This document shows positions 1-7,837 of a stretch of 50,684 bases of DNA, piece after piece (positions within the stretch are counted from its first letter, which is position 1; the number at the start of each line of letters is the position of its first letter). The stretch lies in the NCBI GenBank assembly GCA_016342655.1, contig JAEINL010000020.1:1-50684 (forward strand), written 5' to 3'. A model generated the notes under the pieces. The model was not told where the DNA came from. It made no database searches and saw only the letters and a list, made by a program, of their open reading frames with translations. Both the position numbers and the translations under genes were made by a program. This DNA comes from Sphaerochaeta sp. GTDB taxonomy: Bacteria > Spirochaetota > Spirochaetia > Sphaerochaetales > Sphaerochaetaceae.

Positions 1-91
1 TCCTGCTCGGACAAATGCAAGGAATTGCTTCCTGAGCTCAGAAATCTACTTCTTGGCTCCCATACCATTGGATTTGATGAAGAAGGTAAAG
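1..91 (+). pseudogene. IS66-type transposase fragment (copy A)
   Basis: The first 91 bases read on the + strand as 30 residues of an IS66-family TnpC, ending in a G-F-D-E-E-G-K segment that matches the region of the first catalytic Asp of the DDE domain. They align without gaps, over about 30 residues, with the end of the opposite-strand copy at 76-1103 (shared D-K-C, P, L-L, S, G and D-E-E-G-K), but the DNA differs, so this is a paralogue and not a simple duplicate. After base 91 the reading frame runs into the antisense of the other copy and is no longer transposase. The 5' part lies outside the window. Confidence 0.6.
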
Positions 92-107
92 CTTTACCTT
101 CTTCATC
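76..107. repeat. perfect 32-bp palindrome joining two IS66 fragments
   Basis: Bases 76-91 (GATGAAGAAGGTAAAG) are exactly reverse-complemented by 92-107. Each arm encodes the D-E-E-G-K catalytic motif of a different IS66 transposase copy, one on each strand. Matching stops exactly at 75 and 108. It may be a genuine fold-back junction or a chimeric join created at a conserved sequence near the contig end. Confidence 0.9.
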
Positions 108-1103
108 TGCGCCGAGGACGAGAGAGGATTGCAGCAGGCTGGTTATCAGAGGTCTCACATCATCGCACTTGTCTGCAAAATTCTTACAGATAGTGAATAG
201 GGTGCCTGTACTGAAATCGAATCCAAAAGTAGAACAGATTTTGGCAATCCTATCGTAGGAGATGATTCCCATCATCCTCAGAAGGATAACCAGATTCTTG
301 ATGTTCGGGCCATGCTGCTTGGAACCGGTGACATAATGGGGAAAGGGTCCCAGCACTGTCTGGTTTGCTTTGTTCGGACAGATGAACTCCCAGCTCTTGT
401 ACTCGGTCTGCAACACTTCGAACACGATATCCTTGGTGTAGCGTGTGTCACACACCCTGCCGAGCAACATGCAGGACGCTAGGTTTTTGCACCCTGTGCA
501 CTCTTCGGGAAAAAGGTCGACAAACCGGTCAGAAACCTCTTTGAGCTTCATGCCGCTACCCTTATGCCCAGGAAGCCTGCCAGGATTCTCTTGAGTCTTC
601 TTACGCAGGGACAAGTTCTTGTCCACCTTTTTTGTGGTGAGGTTCCCTGTGCTTTTTGAAGGGTTGGAGGCGGAAGGAGGGAGACTGCTGTTGGAACTGT
701 CGTTGGACTTTGCAGACTTGCCCTTCTTGTTCTGATCATCCAAAGAGGCGGCAAGAGCTGTAAGCTCGCTGTTTTTCTCCAAGAGTTCTGCGTTATGTTG
801 TGCCAGCTCCTGTTTTGATCGGTTCAGGGACTCATTGGTCCTAGTGATTGTTTCGTTAGCCTTGGCAAAGGTTTCGCTGGTTGTATTAAGGAATGCAACA
901 GCGGCAACAAGTGCTTTGGTCTCAGCTGGACGATCAGCACTGTTGTTGGATTCAATGATCCTGCTTTGAGCTGCGACGGTATCCATTAGGGCTTTAATGA
1001 TAGCAAAGAGCGCCTGGTAATCAGCAGGAAGATCAGCGGAGATATTTACTGAAGTCCCTTTCAGGACCTCAGTAGCGTTGCTGTTTTTGCGATTCTTACC
1101 CAT
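76..1103 (-). pseudogene. IS66 family transposase TnpC, N-terminal part (copy B)
   Basis: An open frame starts at the ATG at 1103 (AGAGGG about 9 nt upstream) and reads about 342 residues. A long Ser/Asn/Lys-rich and probably coiled-coil N-terminus is followed by the Ser-Leu-Pro-Pro-Ser linker typical of IS66 TnpC, a Cys-rich zinc-binding segment (C-T-G-C then a further C), and the start of the DDE domain at L-G-A-D-E-E-G. Homology stops at the palindrome at 76-107, where the frame enters the antisense of copy A and stays open to the window edge. The catalytic core after the first Asp is therefore missing. No tnpA or tnpB precedes it. It is a broken element and is unlikely to be active. Confidence 0.75.
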
Positions 1104-1234
1104 GGACAAGCCCTCTTTTATACTGTCCATTGTAGCATGAAAAATAGCAAAAAGTCAATCTAAAAACTAAGTTAATTACTTAAGGTGTATATATTTAACT
1201 GTCTATCTAAGCATCTAAAAGCCCAGGAGAAGCA

Positions 1235-1262
1235 CAAGGAAGGCCCTAGAAGGCCTCCCTTG
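1235..1262. other. stem-loop between rloB and the IS66 remnant
   Basis: CAAGGAAGGCC at 1235-1245 pairs with GGCCTCCCTTG at 1252-1262 (10 of 11 pairs, 6-nt loop). It lies downstream of the rloB stop and could end that transcript, but no T-run follows the stem on the - strand, so a terminator call is weak. The rest of 1104-1345 is AT-rich and shows no gene. Confidence 0.35.
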
Positions 1263-1345
1263 CAAAAAAATGGTTTCAAACTCAAAAATATGAGTATATG
1301 CTTATATAGGATATAAATAGTCAAAAAATTGGAACGACTAAACAG

Positions 1346-1975
1346 TTACGCACAGACTTTACAATCTTGCCGAAAGTTGCAACCTTTGCACGTATCCAAA
1401 TGCTTGATGAGAAGAGAAATCTCTGAAAAGGAGCTTTGAGAGATATCATTTTCTTGACTCAAGCCCGCTAAGATAGTTTTTGAATTCTTTAAAGCTGTTT
1501 TCAGACCATTGTTTTCTTCAAGCTTGTCGAATATGCCGGATGAGGTTAGGTATTCCTTAGTTTTATCATAATTTTCAAGATGAATGCGCAGCACTTTTTT
1601 TAATGCTTCATATGACTCATAGATACGCATCTGAGGGTTTTTCATGAAATGCATGAGAAACCAAATTTCAATGCAGGGATTACTCGTAATTGGGACTATC
1701 CTTTTTGACATTTTTTTGCAGGCCTTTCGAAATTCCTGTAACGAATTTTCACGAAGGATGGCATCAATATCAAGAACACAAAACGCAATATCAAATCCTT
1801 TGGAACACAGTTCTTCTGCTTTGGCAAAAATATAGGTATAGCTTGAATGTTTGGGAAGATCAGGTTTCAAGGAAAACGAGTATCTACGATTTTTCCTGAT
1901 ATGGTCAAAGTATATCCACTCAGTCAATCCTTCTCCAATGATGGCTATTGATTTTTTTAGAGGTTTCTTACTCAT
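1346..1975 (-). CDS. rloB: RloB-like TOPRIM-fold protein (AbiLii-like)
   Basis: A 209-residue protein with TOPRIM-type features: I-I-G-E-G with Glu15, L-D-I-D with Asp69 and Asp71, and the RloB signature N-P-C-I-E-I-W at 99-105. RloB proteins are partners of RloA ATPases, and the lactococcal abortive-infection pair AbiLi/AbiLii has the same arrangement; the TOPRIM protein is thought to be the nuclease-like effector. The start overlaps the end of the upstream ATPase gene by 8 bases, which implies translational coupling. An unusual point is the C-terminal Cys cluster (C196, C199, C205, C208, a CxxC-CxxC pattern) that could bind metal. Family assignment is fairly firm. The role in phage defence is inferred from the family. 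Confidence 0.75.
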   Translation of the reverse strand: MSKKPLKKSIAIIGEGLTEWIYFDHIRKNRRYSFSLKPDLPKHSSYTYIFAKAEELCSKGFDIAFCVLDIDAILRENSLQEFRKACKKMSKRIVPITSNPCIEIWFLMHFMKNPQMRIYESYEALKKVLRIHLENYDKTKEYLTSSGIFDKLEENNGLKTALKNSKTILAGLSQENDISQSSFSEISLLIKHLDTCKGCNFRQDCKVCA

Positions 1976-3269
1976 TTTCGTTCCTGTTTACTACCGGACT
2001 ACCCAAAATTGGTTTCGCTCCAAGCTTTCCACTTCGATAGAAATTTGCAAGATTGTTATTTTTATGGAGCTTGAAATCTTGGGCGCTATAATACTCGCTG
2101 CCACCAGTCTCATCTTTCTCACAGAACCAGACCATATCATTTCTCATATAATCCAGTTCCATCATGTATTGTGCATGGGTCGTCGCAAGTATCTGCGAAT
2201 CTTTGGAGTTCATGAGAAACATTTGGAGGAAGAAGGTAGCGAGATCCGGATGTAGGGAGGATTCTAATTCATCAATGGCAACAACATGAGAATTTGCCAG
2301 CAGCTTTTGTAGCACACCCCCGAGCCCAAAGTATCGTAAGGTGCCTTGAGATTCATCCTCAGCTAAGATTTGGTATACCCCCTGAGTAGTTTCATGCGTA
2401 AAATAAAGTTCTTTGGTCTCAATATGTTTGTCTTTCTTAAGTTGCTCAAGAAGACCCTTTGGTGCTCCTTGCTCGGTTAGGTTGTTGAGCAACTCATCGT
2501 CAACAGCAATCCTATTGTTTTTGATCTCCAAATCAGCTATCTGGAAGTCTGCCTTTTCCAAAAACTTGACGTAGAACTGTTTTCTTTTCACATCACCAGC
2601 TAAACGTTCAAGACTCCAATCTCGTAGGAGAACCGAAGGTGTAATCATGGGCATCAGAGTTTCCTTGAAATAGCCGATGACGGTATCCAAAGCTGGAGAG
2701 TGAATGTTACTTTTCTGATAGGCATATAAGGCCGTGGAGTTTTCCAGCGTATTACCGTTGAGTATGGTCTTGTCCTTCGCTGATAAGGAACATTTGGCTC
2801 CTATGGTCAGCTTTGATACTGAATTTTCAGTATCGAAGGTACGGGTAAAGAGGGTAGCTACCCTTCCTTCCGGATTAAACCGTAGTGATTCACGATGGAT
2901 ACGCTTCCGGTCAATGCAAACAGTATACTCATACCGAATCCTAGCAATAAAGAAGATAAGAGAGAATGTTCCCGGTTGGTTGCGAGTTTCTTTGTCTAGG
3001 GCAAAAGGTATGAAAGGCGTATCCTCATCCTTGGTATCAGGGGCAGAAAGAACAATGGTACGGAGAAACCCTAGCGCCCTCAGAAGGTTTGTTTTCCCCG
3101 AGGCGTTGTACCCGTACAACACACAAAGTTTCAACAGACGGACTGTGTCATTTACTTGGGTGCACAGGTACTCTTCTGCACCAGTTTGTATTTTGTTGTT
3201 TGCAAGAAAACTCAACGTCTGCTTGGTCTTAATGGACCGGAAGTTTTCAACAGTAAATTCTTGAATCAT
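1968..3269 (-). CDS. rloA: RloA-like AAA family ATPase (AbiLi-like)
   Basis: A 433-residue ABC/SMC-like AAA ATPase. Walker A is G-Y-N-A-S-G-K-T at 53-60, a signature-like E-S-Q-G-T-L-R lies at 306-312, Walker B is I-D-E-L-E at 332-336, and an A-T-T-H switch has His365. The N-terminal F-x-V-E-N-F-R-S-I is typical of this AAA_15/AAA_21 group, which includes OLD, AbiEii-associated and PARIS AriA relatives. The start is supported by AAGGAT 6 nt upstream of the ATG and by a promoter at 3312-3340. It is the first gene of a two-gene operon with rloB. The probable role is as sensor ATPase controlling the RloB effector (inference). Confidence 0.78.
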   Translation of the reverse strand: MIQEFTVENFRSIKTKQTLSFLANNKIQTGAEEYLCTQVNDTVRLLKLCVLYGYNASGKTNLLRALGFLRTIVLSAPDTKDEDTPFIPFALDKETRNQPGTFSLIFFIARIRYEYTVCIDRKRIHRESLRFNPEGRVATLFTRTFDTENSVSKLTIGAKCSLSAKDKTILNGNTLENSTALYAYQKSNIHSPALDTVIGYFKETLMPMITPSVLLRDWSLERLAGDVKRKQFYVKFLEKADFQIADLEIKNNRIAVDDELLNNLTEQGAPKGLLEQLKKDKHIETKELYFTHETTQGVYQILAEDESQGTLRYFGLGGVLQKLLANSHVVAIDELESSLHPDLATFFLQMFLMNSKDSQILATTHAQYMMELDYMRNDMVWFCEKDETGGSEYYSAQDFKLHKNNNLANFYRSGKLGAKPILGSPVVNRNENE

Positions 3270-3311
3270 AATTTTATCCTTAATTTACGTAGATTAAATA
3301 CGTTTATTGGT

Positions 3312-3340
3312 ATTATATAATCAATTTACGAAAATATCAA
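3312..3340 (-). promoter_or_regulatory. sigma70-type promoter of rloAB
   Basis: On the - strand, TTGATA (3335-3340) and TATAAT (3312-3317) are separated by exactly 17 bp, giving a predicted leader of about 35 nt before the rloA ATG. Confidence 0.75.
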
Positions 3341-3425
3341 GAAAATTCAACCTACACTTTTTTGTATCATAGTATGTGAGTATTCAATCATTCTATCTCA
3401 TAACCACGGGTTCCTCTAAACTACG

Positions 3426-3455
3426 AAGGGGGAACCTGCTTGCAGATTCCCCCTT
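3426..3455. terminator. hairpin downstream of the ROK gene, probable terminator
   Basis: AAGGGGGAA (3426-3434) pairs perfectly with TTCCCCCTT (3447-3455), with an inner CTGC/GCAG stem. It lies in the roughly 240-base gap between rloA and the end of the ROK gene. The downstream sequence is T-rich on the + strand but only weakly so on the - strand. A near-copy occurs at 11711-11748. Confidence 0.5.
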
Positions 3456-3509
3456 GGTGATTCTTATCTTATCTTCTCTATCGTCTCTTACCTACTTTTC
3501 TTACCTTCC

Positions 3510-4670
3510 TTACCGCACCTTAAACGGCGTCTCCTCCACAGTTTCCAGATAGGTCAGGATGTTCTTCAGGAAATAGTCCATAAAATAGACAGAGCACTGC
3601 TCGGGGATGCTTGGAACAGGAGACTCCTCAATTCCCATGAAGTTAATCCAGGAGGGAATTAATGGGGTGATTTCCCGTGCAAGGTCTGCTATGAAGGTAG
3701 TGCCAAATATGTCTACCATCCTACCACAGGCATATATCTTTTCAATGCCCATAAGCGTCGTTACGTTTGCAAGGATTGGTGCAAGGTAGGAGAGGATCTT
3801 CCCATAGAAGCCAGAAGCTTCTCCGTCCCGAATGAGTCTCAAGGCCTCTTCATACGGCAGATTGAACCTTGCTTCAATGAAGTCTCTGGAAATAAAGGCA
3901 GAAAGGCAGTTCTTTCCACCACACCAGCAGGTAACATCCTCATCAGGGTTGGTCACCTTGAGGTGCCCAAGCTTGCCTGGCATATTATTGGCACTTGTTT
4001 TCTGGATATGCCCGTCCAGGGCGATGGAACACCCAATTCCCGTATCAAGCTTTACTACCATGAAGTTATGGGGCTTGGTATTGGTGAGGTTAACATGACT
4101 GCAGATAAGGTTGGTCTCATTGAGCAGAAAGAAGGGAATATGCAGGTATGCCTGCTCTTGTCCAAGATCTACATCCTTCAAGGCCAAGGCCTTGATATGG
4201 GTCAATTTCCTATTATCCTCATCAATGATGCCCTCAGCACTCATTACAATGGCAAAAACCCTAGTATTGGCATACTTGAGGGCATTTTCAACACCTTCCT
4301 TGATGATGGTGATGACATCCAACGCTTTGTCTAAGGCGTATCTATCGTACTGCAGCACTTCCCCGTCACAGGTATTCAAGTACACTCCAAGACTATTGTA
4401 GGTAAACTCTAGGGAGATGATCAGAAAGGCCTTGAAGTTCACCTGCAAGCCAATGGGCTTTCGCCCATAGCCTGGAGCATCCTCAAGAGGAAACTCCAAG
4501 ACATAGCCGAAGTCACTCAACTCCTTGACCAGGTTCGACAGGGTCTGGTTGGAAAGCTTGGTAAGACTGGAGACCTTCTTCCTGTTGATCCCAGGATTGG
4601 CCGTGACAACCTCAAGAATCTTGGTGTAATTCTTGATCTTCATCTTGTCCTGACTCGTCGTCCTTACCAT
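3510..4670 (-). CDS. ROK family transcriptional regulator
   Basis: A 386-residue protein with an N-terminal winged helix (about residues 14-70, N-R-K-K-V-S-S-L-T-K-L-S-N-Q-T-L) and a C-terminal ROK sugar-kinase-like domain. It carries the ROK zinc motif as C-W-C-G-G-K-N-C-L and a glycine-rich D-T-G-I-G segment. ROK repressors of the NagC/XylR type sense a sugar or sugar phosphate. It is the last gene of the transport operon, 18 nt after the phosphodiester glycosidase, with AGGG about 5 nt before the ATG. It probably controls this operon in response to the imported ligand or a breakdown product. The ligand cannot be read from the sequence. Confidence 0.85.
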   Translation of the reverse strand: MVRTTSQDKMKIKNYTKILEVVTANPGINRKKVSSLTKLSNQTLSNLVKELSDFGYVLEFPLEDAPGYGRKPIGLQVNFKAFLIISLEFTYNSLGVYLNTCDGEVLQYDRYALDKALDVITIIKEGVENALKYANTRVFAIVMSAEGIIDEDNRKLTHIKALALKDVDLGQEQAYLHIPFFLLNETNLICSHVNLTNTKPHNFMVVKLDTGIGCSIALDGHIQKTSANNMPGKLGHLKVTNPDEDVTCWCGGKNCLSAFISRDFIEARFNLPYEEALRLIRDGEASGFYGKILSYLAPILANVTTLMGIEKIYACGRMVDIFGTTFIADLAREITPLIPSWINFMGIEESPVPSIPEQCSVYFMDYFLKNILTYLETVEETPFKVR

Positions 4671-4688
4671 AGCACCCTACCTAGTTTG

Positions 4689-6035
4689 TTAGTTTCGTAG
4701 TACCAGTGCTGAAGGGACAGGCCGTTCAGCTTCAAGATCAGAAGGGTCATACCTATCTGATATTTGCATATGCCGGACACCTTCTAAGAGGATCTGGGCT
4801 GACCCTCCCCCATCAAGATTGAGAATATCAGCATAGCCGTGCGAGGCACAGAACTTTGCAAGCTCCAAAAGAGAGCACCCGGTACTGTCGCTCTTGGGCT
4901 TGTAGCGTAGCTTCCCAGCACCCTCAGCCCAGATGAGGACAGCTTCCCCTTCGGCATTGCTTCCCACTGCAATGCGAGCGGCTCTCGCAGTCTCAAACGG
5001 CAAGGGGTAGACAGTAGAGGGAAAGGAAACCTTGTCCTTCTCCTTGTTGTAAAAAGGACAGGTCAGGGATTCGATCATCGTATGGTCTTCCATCATGGAA
5101 GGTCCTACCTGTATCCCAAAGACATACGCTTCCAGGCCATGGTAGATAACGTGTGTGTCCGTGACTTCGAGAAGGTTGTCTACGCTGAGGACAAACCCTG
5201 CCATAGGGATGGTGGTACCACCACCAGTCTTTATGGCTATGACCTGGTCTTCTGTAATGATGATATCAGTTCCTGTATGGATGGGCGTCCTTCGTTCTTC
5301 GGGCCTGAAATGAAATACAGCATTCTTGTTGTGGCTGTATGCTATCCCGTCAATCTCCACTGCAAGGCTGGTCAGTTCCTCTTGTTGTACAGTTGTCCTT
5401 CCTTGTTGGTCAACAAGGAGCACAGGGCGATGGTTGAGCGGAGGCATCATAAGTACTCCATCCTTCAAAGCCAGCCCATAGGGTGTGCCCAATTGGCAGT
5501 ATGGGGAGTCCAGATCAGTCGGGTCCATCAGGAAGAAGTGGGAATTGACTATGCAGGGCACTTTCTCCTGCTGGGAGAGGAATCCCATCTTTGCATTGAT
5601 AGGGACAAACAGTACGTCAGGGCGCTGCCCCTTTACTGTCTGTATCAGAGAATCTTTCTCTAATTGCGCAATGATCATAGAGGCTTTTTCATCGTCAACG
5701 ATGAAAGAACCTTCCCACCGTATCTTACCCTTCTTCACCTGGTCGTTGAGGTACACCGAAACGGCTACATTCTTGACGAAGATGCTTCCCTCCTCATGTT
5801 CCCCAGGACAATCGATGGCCATATCCTCGGGAACATGGAAAAAGGCGATCAGACCATGGAGGGCCGGGTTCTTAGGCAGTATGTTGGTAGTGTACAGCCT
5901 GGCTATCTCGCTGATAGCCTTTTTGCCAAAATCAGGAAACAGAAAGTCAACCTTGTTCCAGTCGAACCCCTCGACTACCTGATACCTCTGTATCTCACCA
6001 CTGTCACTCTGCATTGTCTCAATTCTACTTCGCAT
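4689..6035 (-). CDS. phosphodiester glycosidase (NAGPA/DUF2233 family)
   Basis: A 448-residue protein whose C-terminal half carries the NAGPA-family fold: a G-G-G-T-T segment, a central strand region and the signature L-N-L-D-G-G-G-S-A-Q-I-L near the end. Family members hydrolyse the bond between a sugar C1 and a phosphodiester; the human uncovering enzyme removes GlcNAc from GlcNAc-1-P-mannose. No signal peptide is visible, so it should act in the cytoplasm on an imported substrate. Its start is 1 nt after the permease stop codon, and its ribosome site AAGGGAT lies inside the last permease codons, which indicates strong coupling. The roughly 240-residue N-terminal part is not recognised. Confidence 0.75.
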   Translation of the reverse strand: MRSRIETMQSDSGEIQRYQVVEGFDWNKVDFLFPDFGKKAISEIARLYTTNILPKNPALHGLIAFFHVPEDMAIDCPGEHEEGSIFVKNVAVSVYLNDQVKKGKIRWEGSFIVDDEKASMIIAQLEKDSLIQTVKGQRPDVLFVPINAKMGFLSQQEKVPCIVNSHFFLMDPTDLDSPYCQLGTPYGLALKDGVLMMPPLNHRPVLLVDQQGRTTVQQEELTSLAVEIDGIAYSHNKNAVFHFRPEERRTPIHTGTDIIITEDQVIAIKTGGGTTIPMAGFVLSVDNLLEVTDTHVIYHGLEAYVFGIQVGPSMMEDHTMIESLTCPFYNKEKDKVSFPSTVYPLPFETARAARIAVGSNAEGEAVLIWAEGAGKLRYKPKSDSTGCSLLELAKFCASHGYADILNLDGGGSAQILLEGVRHMQISDRYDPSDLEAERPVPSALVLRN

Positions 6036-6036
6036 A

Positions 6037-6873
6037 TTATCCCTTGATACCTGAACTCATTGTATTTTCTATGATGAATCGCTGGCAGAAGGCAAAGACC
6101 ATAAGCAGTGGTAGCACAGAAAGCACACTGCCTGCCAACAGCAGGTTCCATTTAACGTCATATTGGTTTTGGAATTGTGACAGTGCCACTGTTACCGTAT
6201 ACAGATTCCGATCTGAAAGATAGAGCATCGGTCGCAAGAGATCATTCCAGTTGTTCATGAAGGCGATGATGAACAGTGTGGCCACCGGACCACTTGCCTG
6301 GGGCAGGTAGATTCGTCTGAACATCTGGAAGGCATTGACCCCGTCGATGATCCCTGCGTCAAACAGGGCGGAAGGCACCTGGTTGAAAAACTCCTTGAGC
6401 ATAAAGGTGCCGAATGCCCCTGCCAGGAAGGAGGGGACTATGAGTGGCAGGTAGGTATCGAGCCAGTTCAACTTCAGAAAGAGGAAATACTCTGGAATGA
6501 TAGTCACCTGCACGGGAATCATAAGGGTGACCAACAGCACACTGAATACCAATCCCCTTCCCCTGAACTTCATCTTCGCCAGGGAGAACCCTGCAAGGGA
6601 GCATACGAAAACCTGACCAAAGGCCGCCAGTGTATACACCCATAGGCTGTTGAAGGTGTACCTGCCAAAGTTGTAACGGGTGAAGACATTCCTGTAGTTA
6701 TCAAACGCCTGGTCGGTAAACAACAGGTCAGGGATGAATTTGGGAGGGACGGAGAAGATGTTCTTGTCCGACATGAACGAGTTGGACACCATCCACAGGA
6801 AAGGGAATACGTAGATGATGGTGACAAGGCTGACAAGCAGCAACCTATAGGCTTGCACATGCGTTCTTTTCAT
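6037..6873 (-). CDS. carbohydrate ABC transporter permease, MalG type
   Basis: A 278-residue inner-membrane permease of the CUT1 family with about six hydrophobic segments and the EAA loop D-A-G-I-I-D-G-V-N at roughly 175-185, followed by F-R-R-I-Y-L-P, where the ATPase docks. It starts with GGGAGG 7 nt before the ATG. It is the third component of the transporter, 12 nt behind the MalF-type permease. No ATPase gene is present here. A shared MsmK/UgpC-type ATPase encoded elsewhere is the usual solution in this family. Confidence 0.9.
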   Translation of the reverse strand: MKRTHVQAYRLLLVSLVTIIYVFPFLWMVSNSFMSDKNIFSVPPKFIPDLLFTDQAFDNYRNVFTRYNFGRYTFNSLWVYTLAAFGQVFVCSLAGFSLAKMKFRGRGLVFSVLLVTLMIPVQVTIIPEYFLFLKLNWLDTYLPLIVPSFLAGAFGTFMLKEFFNQVPSALFDAGIIDGVNAFQMFRRIYLPQASGPVATLFIIAFMNNWNDLLRPMLYLSDRNLYTVTVALSQFQNQYDVKWNLLLAGSVLSVLPLLMVFAFCQRFIIENTMSSGIKG

Positions 6874-6885
6874 TGTTTGGCCTCC

Positions 6886-7773
6886 CTAATCCAATGGTTG
6901 GGCATAATGCTTTCGTATGCTCAGGTTCATGATGGTCAGGAGCCCCACAAAGATCAGCAGGATATACGCAATTGCTGAGGCGAATCCTACCCGGTAGTAG
7001 ACGAAGGCGTTGAGATAGACATCATAGACAAGGGTATTGCTGGAATTACCAGGACCTCCCTTGGTCATTGCATAGATCAATTCAAAGTTCTTGAAAGAAT
7101 CAATGATGGCAATGGTAAGGACAAAGAAGACTGTGGGCATCAGCATAGGCAGCGTTATCCTGAAGAAGCTCTGAATAGGACTTGCCCCGTCAACCTTTGC
7201 CGATTCCAATGTCTCCCCCGGAATATTCTTAAGGCCAGCAAGGAAGAGGATCATGTAGTACCCTGACATCTTCCAGACCTGCACGAAGGCTACGGTATTC
7301 AAAGAGAGCTTCATGTCCCCCAACCAGTAAGGAGGGGTAATGCCAAAGGCTTCGATTACGTTGTTGATCAAACCGTAGGTAGGGCCAAGCATCCAGTTCC
7401 ATACGATACCAACAGCAACTGCTGAGGTTACGACCGGAAGGTATATGGCAGCACGGAAAAAGCTGATCCCCTTGAACTGGACATTGATAAGCGTTGCAAG
7501 GGCAAGCCCAAGAACAATGGAGCCGACAACATATATGAAAGAGAACTGAAAGGTGTTCAGGATAATGGTGATAAATTCTTCACTCTGAAACAGTTCCCTA
7601 TAGTTTCCAAACTTCAGAAAGACAGGGGCGCCCAACAGGCTCCAATCGGTAAAACTAAGGTAAAAGGAGGAGATGATCGGAATCAGGCGAAATACCAACA
7701 GTCCGATCACTGTGGGGAATATGAATAGCCATGGTGTCAATTTTCCATGCCATTTGTAGGATACATCAGCCAT
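6886..7773 (-). CDS. sugar ABC transporter permease, MalF/UgpA type
   Basis: A 295-residue permease with the EAA loop E-S-A-K-V-D-G-A-S followed by F-F-R-I-T-L-P. The N-terminal W-L-F-I-F-P-T-V-I-G is typical of CUT1 inner-membrane proteins. AAGGAA lies 6 nt upstream of the ATG. It is separated from the binding-protein gene by 64 nt that contain an intercistronic stem-loop, and it pairs with the downstream MalG-type permease. Confidence 0.9.
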   Translation of the reverse strand: MADVSYKWHGKLTPWLFIFPTVIGLLVFRLIPIISSFYLSFTDWSLLGAPVFLKFGNYRELFQSEEFITIILNTFQFSFIYVVGSIVLGLALATLINVQFKGISFFRAAIYLPVVTSAVAVGIVWNWMLGPTYGLINNVIEAFGITPPYWLGDMKLSLNTVAFVQVWKMSGYYMILFLAGLKNIPGETLESAKVDGASPIQSFFRITLPMLMPTVFFVLTIAIIDSFKNFELIYAMTKGGPGNSSNTLVYDVYLNAFVYYRVGFASAIAYILLIFVGLLTIMNLSIRKHYAQPLD

Positions 7774-7793
7774 AGTTCATTCCTTTTCAAGTA

Positions 7794-7822
7794 TGGCGCC
7801 CATGCTCTGGGCAAGGGCGCCA
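7794..7822 (-). promoter_or_regulatory. intercistronic stem-loop between binding protein and permease genes
   Basis: TGGCGCCC (7794-7801) and GGGCGCCA (7815-7822) form a perfect 8-bp GC-rich stem with a 13-nt loop. In sugar ABC operons such structures commonly protect the binding-protein mRNA or attenuate transcription into the permease genes, giving excess binding protein. No T-run follows on the - strand, so stabilisation is more likely than full termination. Confidence 0.6.
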
Positions 7823-7837
7823 AGAAAGCAGTAGCCC

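Noticed and set aside
25-258. Open frame on the + strand of 77 codons
   Set aside because: Its first part is IS66 copy A and the rest is antisense of copy B beyond the palindrome; it is a fusion by reading through the junction and not a gene.
5082-5663. Long + strand frame opposite the phosphodiester glycosidase
   Set aside because: No recognisable motifs, no ribosome site, and fully overlapped by a well-supported gene on the other strand.
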